The notes under the pieces are model-generated. The model saw nothing but the letters and a program-made list of their open reading frames with translations. It had not been told where the DNA came from and did no database searches. A stretch of DNA of 64,000 nt from Oscillatoriophycideae cyanobacterium NC_groundwater_1537_Pr4_S-0.65um_50_18 (GTDB lineage: Bacteria > Cyanobacteriota > Cyanobacteriia > Elainellales > Elainellaceae), in contig JACQYI010000007.1 of NCBI GenBank assembly GCA_016208305.1, positions 1 through 64,000 on the forward strand, written 5' to 3'. This document shows, piece by piece, positions 60,069 to 64,000 of the stretch. Positions within the stretch are counted from its first letter, which is position 1. Each line of letters begins with the position of its first letter. The position numbers were made by a program, and so were the translations under genes.

Positions 60069-61998
60069 GAATTGATCCTTCTAAGCAGAGACTTGCAGCT
60101 TGATAAAGCGATTGTAACGTAAGTCCATCAGTTGGATAGTTCACGACGGCATAGCGATAAATCAAATTCGGAGTATCAAAACTTTGCCCTTGCAGCATTG
60201 CTACTATATCTGACAACTGCTCTTGAAACTTTTCTTTTGTTGTTTGAGAACTGGCAATCATAAATTCACCATTCCTCCAGTAGCCAAGAGTTTCACCGTT
60301 GCAAAAGCTAGATTGCAAGCATTGTCCAGTTTGCTTGAGAATCTTATTTCCAATCGTGTGACCTTGCTGAATATTGATTTGTCTTAACGTTGGAATGTAG
60401 AGAATTGCCAGACAAGTGGTTTGATAATTGCAGAATTGAGCTTTGATCGCTTGACTTGAATAAAGCTGATTTGTGAGTCCGGTAATCGAATCTTTAGTAC
60501 TTAATGTTTGCAAAAGTCGCAATCGCTCTAACCGCTGTGTCAATCGCGAAAGTAATTCTTGCCCAACAATTGGTTTGACAACATAATCATCTGCTCCAGC
60601 TGCAAAAATTTGTTGAACAGTTGCACTATCTTGATGCGCTGTGAGGAAGACGATCGGTAAACTTTGCCAAGTTGGATTTGCTCGAATCGCTTGACAAAGA
60701 GCAGCTCCATTCATGTGCGGCATCTCAACATCCAGAATCAGCAGATCAGGATTGATGGCTGACAAAACTGTCCAAAATTGCAGCGGATTGTCGATTCCTG
60801 CTAAGCACATTCCCCAAGGCTCAAGTAGCTGTTTCAAGGTGGCAAGAATAATCGGATCATCATCAACTGCCAAAACTGTCCAAGAGCGGAGGGATAGTTT
60901 AGGATCTCTCCCATTATGGAGGGCATCAGATTCAAAGTCTCCACTCGCACTTTCAGTACGGCAAATTACAGATGGGGGATTGAGAGAGCTTTCACCCAGT
61001 TCAACCGGAGCCGAGAGATTCAGAATATCACCCAAGCGTCGAACTAGCGATCGCGCTTCTTCCTCCGGTAATTCGGCTTGGGCTTCAAACTGTTTTTCGA
61101 GCTGTCGAGCAATCTGTGTTCCTTCATCTCGATCGAACATGCCTAAAACACCCACCAACTTATGAGCAGCACTTTCTGCTGCTTCTCGCAGTTCAATCGA
61201 TAAGGGATAAGTATCGACTGCTTGCTGTAGCACCGCAAATCGTTCTTCCATTAATCCGCGATACTGTTCCCAAAGCTGTGCAAGTTGGTTGTCATAAGGC
61301 TGCGTAGATTGCTCCGAACGAGTCTCAATTCCTTCGCGCAATCGATATCCCAATCCATACACGTTCTCAATCCAATCGACTACACCTCCCGCTTTTAACT
61401 TCTGCCGCAATCCTTTGATGTGGGATTTGACACTCTCCTCTTGGGGTGGATCGTCGAACGTCCAAAGATGCTCGATGATGTCTCCACAACTAAAAACGCG
61501 AGTTGGATGGCGCAGAAACAATTCGAGCAAACTATACTCTTTCGGTGTCAGCGGCAATAGTTTCTCAGCATAGGTCACCTGGCACGATCGCGGATCGAGC
61601 CGTAACTTGCCGATCGTCAAAACCGGACTTGCTGCTACCGTTCCTCGTCGCAACAAAGCTCTGACTCGTGCTTGAAGCTCTGCCAAATCGAACGGCTTTG
61701 CTAAATAGTCATCTGCTCCTGAATCTAGTCCTCGAATCCGATAGGTGCTATCGTCTTTGGCGGTCATTAATAAGATTGGGGTTCCACAACCGCGATCGCG
61801 GATTCTCTGGCAGAGCGTGATCCCATCCAATTTAGGCAATCCTACATCAATCAAAATCAGGTCATATGTCGTACTCTCAACGCAGTCCCACCCCATCGCG
61901 CCATCCGCTGCTGTGTCTACTGCATAATGATGTTCACTCAGCGATCGTGTAATCGCTTCTGTAGCAATCAAATCATCTTCAACAATTAAAACCCGCAT
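60061..61998 (-). CDS. REC-wHTH-Hpt-REC-degenerate GGDEF multidomain regulator
   Basis: In this 645-residue protein a receiver (1-118, Asp51 in LILIDVGLPKLDG) and an OmpR-type winged helix (about 128-220, PLTPKEYSLLELFL) form a complete OmpR regulator. An Hpt domain (about 240-330) with His279 in AESAAHKLVG follows, then a second receiver (375-490, Asp423 in LLILDVEMPHMNG) and a GGDEF-like domain (about 500-640). There the catalytic motif reads RNGEF instead of GGEEF, so it is unlikely to make c-di-GMP. All steps of a phosphorelay lie in one chain. It overlaps the hybrid kinase by 8 bp. Confidence 0.85.
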   Translation of the reverse strand: MRVLIVEDDLIATEAITRSLSEHHYAVDTAADGAMGWDCVESTTYDLILIDVGLPKLDGITLCQRIRDRGCGTPILLMTAKDDSTYRIRGLDSGADDYLAKPFDLAELQARVRALLRRGTVAASPVLTIGKLRLDPRSCQVTYAEKLLPLTPKEYSLLELFLRHPTRVFSCGDIIEHLWTFDDPPQEESVKSHIKGLRQKLKAGGVVDWIENVYGLGYRLREGIETRSEQSTQPYDNQLAQLWEQYRGLMEERFAVLQQAVDTYPLSIELREAAESAAHKLVGVLGMFDRDEGTQIARQLEKQFEAQAELPEEEARSLVRRLGDILNLSAPVELGESSLNPPSVICRTESASGDFESDALHNGRDPKLSLRSWTVLAVDDDPIILATLKQLLEPWGMCLAGIDNPLQFWTVLSAINPDLLILDVEMPHMNGAALCQAIRANPTWQSLPIVFLTAHQDSATVQQIFAAGADDYVVKPIVGQELLSRLTQRLERLRLLQTLSTKDSITGLTNQLYSSQAIKAQFCNYQTTCLAILYIPTLRQINIQQGHTIGNKILKQTGQCLQSSFCNGETLGYWRNGEFMIASSQTTKEKFQEQLSDIVAMLQGQSFDTPNLIYRYAVVNYPTDGLTLQSLYQAASLCLEGSIHE

Positions 61999-62007
61999 AC
62001 CTATCGC

Positions 62008-62073
62008 TTACCTAACCTTAAAGTGATTGTAAGGTAGGTCATCCCGCACCTTGAAGCATTCTTACAAGAATGC
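62008..62073 (-). promoter_or_regulatory. Operator-like repeats before the multidomain regulator
   Basis: TTACCTAACCTTA (62008-62020) is partly mirrored by TAAGGTAGGT (62030-62039), and a perfect palindrome GCATTCTT-AC-AAGAATGC stands at 62056-62073. They lie 10-75 bp upstream of the start at 61998. OmpR-type regulators bind pairs of about 10-bp repeats near promoters, so autoregulation is plausible; this is inference. Confidence 0.45.
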
Positions 62074-62208
62074 AACAATCGAACAAGCATAAATTAGTTC
62101 TTCTCCTCTAGTTTTCCCCGATTATTCTCTGTAGAAGTTACGATGCTTTGGGATCTCAATCCATTTGCACGCTAATACTCACAGTTCGCGCAGGGTTGCA
62201 ACCTGTAC

Positions 62209-63729
62209 TTACATGTGACTAAAATCAGCAGCCGTAATTTGATTGACCCGTACTCCAGATATAGTTGCCAGTTGATCATTTCCAGCACTCACGAGGATGC
62301 TGCCGCCGCGTTGAATGATTTTTAAGTCTTTGAAACTCAGTCCTGATGTCAATCCAAGCTTGTCCTGGCGATCGCTAAAATCTTTAATTAGATCCCGCCC
62401 CACACCACTTTCTAAGGCAAAAATATCTCGCCCTCGATCGCCCTTCAGCACGTCATTGCCAGTCCCGCCCCAAAGCTGATCATTACCCTTCCCGCCTCGG
62501 AGGATGTCATTATCACCCGATCCTGTAAGCTTGTCGTTGCCGTCCAAGCCAAGCAGCGTATCTTTAGCAGCAGTTCCCGTGAGTCTATCGTTGCCAGAAG
62601 TTCCTTTGCCACCACGAGTGCCTTGATCTGGAGGCGTGACTGAACCTGGAAGAACAATGTCGCGGAATCCTCCAGTCAATTCATAAGTACTCGGCTTGGA
62701 ATCAGGCTCTTTGGGCTGATAAGTGCCGTTGACCAAAACTGCATCATCCAGCAAGATATATTTGCCGCGAGCACCTTCGCCATGAACCCAAAGCTTGTGC
62801 TCAGTCGCTAGTCCTCTTGTTTTAACTTGTGTGGAGTATACTCCACCATTGAACTGCTTTGTTGTTTCTTGAACTGGAGTCATTGTAATCACTCCGTTCG
62901 CATCAACAGTATATCGACCAACGGTAGTCACCTTAAAATTAACTCCAACCTGGCCGGCAGTAGTCGTATCAGATGCATAAGTACCATTGGGGTTGAACAT
63001 ATAAGCAGTGGTGCCACTGCTTGTAATTGTCCATTCCCCATGCAGCAGAGCCGGATTATTGGCGTTGCCAGGTATCTGCCGAGTTGGCAGACGGTCTTGA
63101 TAGGCATAAATATGATGATAACCAATCGTAGGTTGCCAGTTGAGGGTTGCGATCTGGGTTTGGGCAGTGCTGCCTATGCCATCAGGATCAAAGAATAGAT
63201 TTCCGGTAGTGCTGTCGTAAATGAAGCGATCGTTCGCATCGATCGCCGCTGTTCCTTGACGAAATTGATCAGCCGTAATGTTGGTATTAGGTATGAGTCC
63301 GGTGTTGGCATAGCCAGCAAAATTTATATCAACGACAATGTAATCTCGCGTAATCTCGAAATCGCCAATCTTGTCGATGCCATCAGCAAATAAGTTGTTA
63401 AAGATAAAGAAATCACTGCCAAATCCGCCAACCAGCAGATCTTCACCAACACCACCCACTAAGGCATCTCTACCGGAATCACCTATGACTTCGTCATTAC
63501 CCAAGCCACCATTAATTATGTCATTGCCTTCGTTGCCGAAAAGAAGGTCGTCAGCAGCTTCGCCAGAAATGATGTCATTACCAGAACCACCGTAGACCCA
63601 GTCATACCCTGTGCCAGCGAAAATTTGATCATCCCCCCCATGACCTGATATGACGTCACCATCGTAAGTATGTTGTTCTTGATCAAGTCCGCGCAAAATA
63701 TCATTGCCGCTCGTTCCTTCGATCGTCAT
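62209..63729 (-). CDS. RTX calcium-binding protein with inserted beta domain
   Basis: The 506-residue protein starts MTIEGTSGNDILRG, the common start of cyanobacterial RTX proteins. The first RTX block (about 1-110, GGSGNDIIS, GNEGNDIING) is followed by a DIKIGDFEI-like and FIYDSTTGNLFFDPDG segment. A lipocalin-like beta domain (about 215-335, LHGEWTITSSGTTAYMF and YTVDANGVITMTP) comes next, then a second RTX block (about 380-440, GKGNDQLWG) and a C-terminal signal region. No signal peptide; export is probably by type I. The ATG at 63729 has GGAG 8 nt upstream. An open frame extends to GTG 63993, which would add 88 residues of unclear character. Confidence 0.75.
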   Translation of the reverse strand: MTIEGTSGNDILRGLDQEQHTYDGDVISGHGGDDQIFAGTGYDWVYGGSGNDIISGEAADDLLFGNEGNDIINGGLGNDEVIGDSGRDALVGGVGEDLLVGGFGSDFFIFNNLFADGIDKIGDFEITRDYIVVDINFAGYANTGLIPNTNITADQFRQGTAAIDANDRFIYDSTTGNLFFDPDGIGSTAQTQIATLNWQPTIGYHHIYAYQDRLPTRQIPGNANNPALLHGEWTITSSGTTAYMFNPNGTYASDTTTAGQVGVNFKVTTVGRYTVDANGVITMTPVQETTKQFNGGVYSTQVKTRGLATEHKLWVHGEGARGKYILLDDAVLVNGTYQPKEPDSKPSTYELTGGFRDIVLPGSVTPPDQGTRGGKGTSGNDRLTGTAAKDTLLGLDGNDKLTGSGDNDILRGGKGNDQLWGGTGNDVLKGDRGRDIFALESGVGRDLIKDFSDRQDKLGLTSGLSFKDLKIIQRGGSILVSAGNDQLATISGVRVNQITAADFSHM

Positions 63730-64000
63730 AGGTAAAACTCCATCTAGTTGTAAAAAGTTGCCGGGAGCAACCTGGCTGATTACAGAATAGGAGCGAAAAG
63801 GGGAGAAATCGGGAAGTTGAGCAAGTGTGGCAATCTCCTCTACAAAAGGAGTAGAAAATGCATTAGAGCGATCGTGTTTGAGCTTGTTCAGAATTATTAC
63901 TTTGACAGCGAAATATAAGACAGAAATGGGAGCCGAGGCTGCTTGACTGACAAAACTAAGAGGCTGGAATACGGCTAAGGACGGTGAATTCACGCTTTAG

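Noticed and set aside
1-64000. Repeated GCGATCGC octamers
   Set aside because: They are the HIP1 sequence that is common in cyanobacterial genomes, and give taxonomic information but no local function.
1-64000. tRNA, rRNA and CRISPR arrays
   Set aside because: I found no cloverleaf-like sequence, no ribosomal RNA stretch and no regularly spaced short repeats with unique spacers.

Overview
The window is chromosomal DNA from a cyanobacterium, probably a filamentous one of the Leptolyngbya/Oscillatoria type; I cannot assign a genus. The reasons are the many GCGATCGC (HIP1) octamers inside and between genes, families largely confined to cyanobacteria (DUF1822, DUF928, DUF4278, CHAT-CHASE2 proteins, filamentous-haemagglutinin exoproteins), and a histidine kinase whose GAF domain has the Cys-His signature of a cyanobacteriochrome.

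Layout. 0-1.2 kb: debris of insertion sequences (IS66-type left end, broken ISAs1 transposase). 1.2-12.8 kb, minus strand: a three-gene cluster of two very large secreted exoproteins with a two-partner-secretion (TPS) domain and an exported TPR-CHAT protease-like protein. 12.9-16.3 kb, plus strand: small exported or membrane proteins, a DUF4278 protein, and a CAP-domain/RTX secreted protein. 16.4-22.1 kb, minus strand: an operon of sigma-70-like protein, DUF1822, CHAT-CHASE2 and DUF928. 22.6-31 kb: ordinary metabolic and stress genes. 31-32.6 kb: a decayed zone. 32.6-38.2 kb: a response regulator and a chaperone-usher pilus operon (two pilins, chaperone, usher). 38.9-46.7 kb: two sensory operons. 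47-47.6 kb: further IS66 and TPR remnants. 47.6-52.1 kb: DoxX/DUF1349, and a MarR-controlled azoreductase/DUF606 locus. 52.3-62 kb: receiver and kinase genes, a methyltransferase pair, and a multi-domain phosphorelay of two overlapping genes. 62.2-63.7 kb: an RTX protein.

How the parts may work together. The most interesting signal is a bipartite element of about 32 bp (CTGCATCAGTTC, an 8-bp gap, then a block like GGCACCTATTAA). It occurs three times on the plus strand before 12999, 13999 and 14658, and once on the minus strand 50 bp before the sigma-70-like gene at 22097. It looks like a promoter shared by a regulator and nearby secreted-protein genes. With the CHAT-CHASE2 sensor and the neighbouring TPS/TPR-CHAT cluster, this suggests a locally encoded sigma-factor-controlled surface or secretion system with two caspase-like modules. 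The link is inference.

The rest of the window is rich in surface structures (TPS exoproteins, chaperone-usher pili, RTX proteins) and in phosphorelay proteins. Five kinases or hybrid kinases, two single-domain receivers, one NarL-type regulator, one receiver-kinase fusion and one REC-wHTH-Hpt-REC-GGDEF protein are present. No tRNA, rRNA or CRISPR array was seen.
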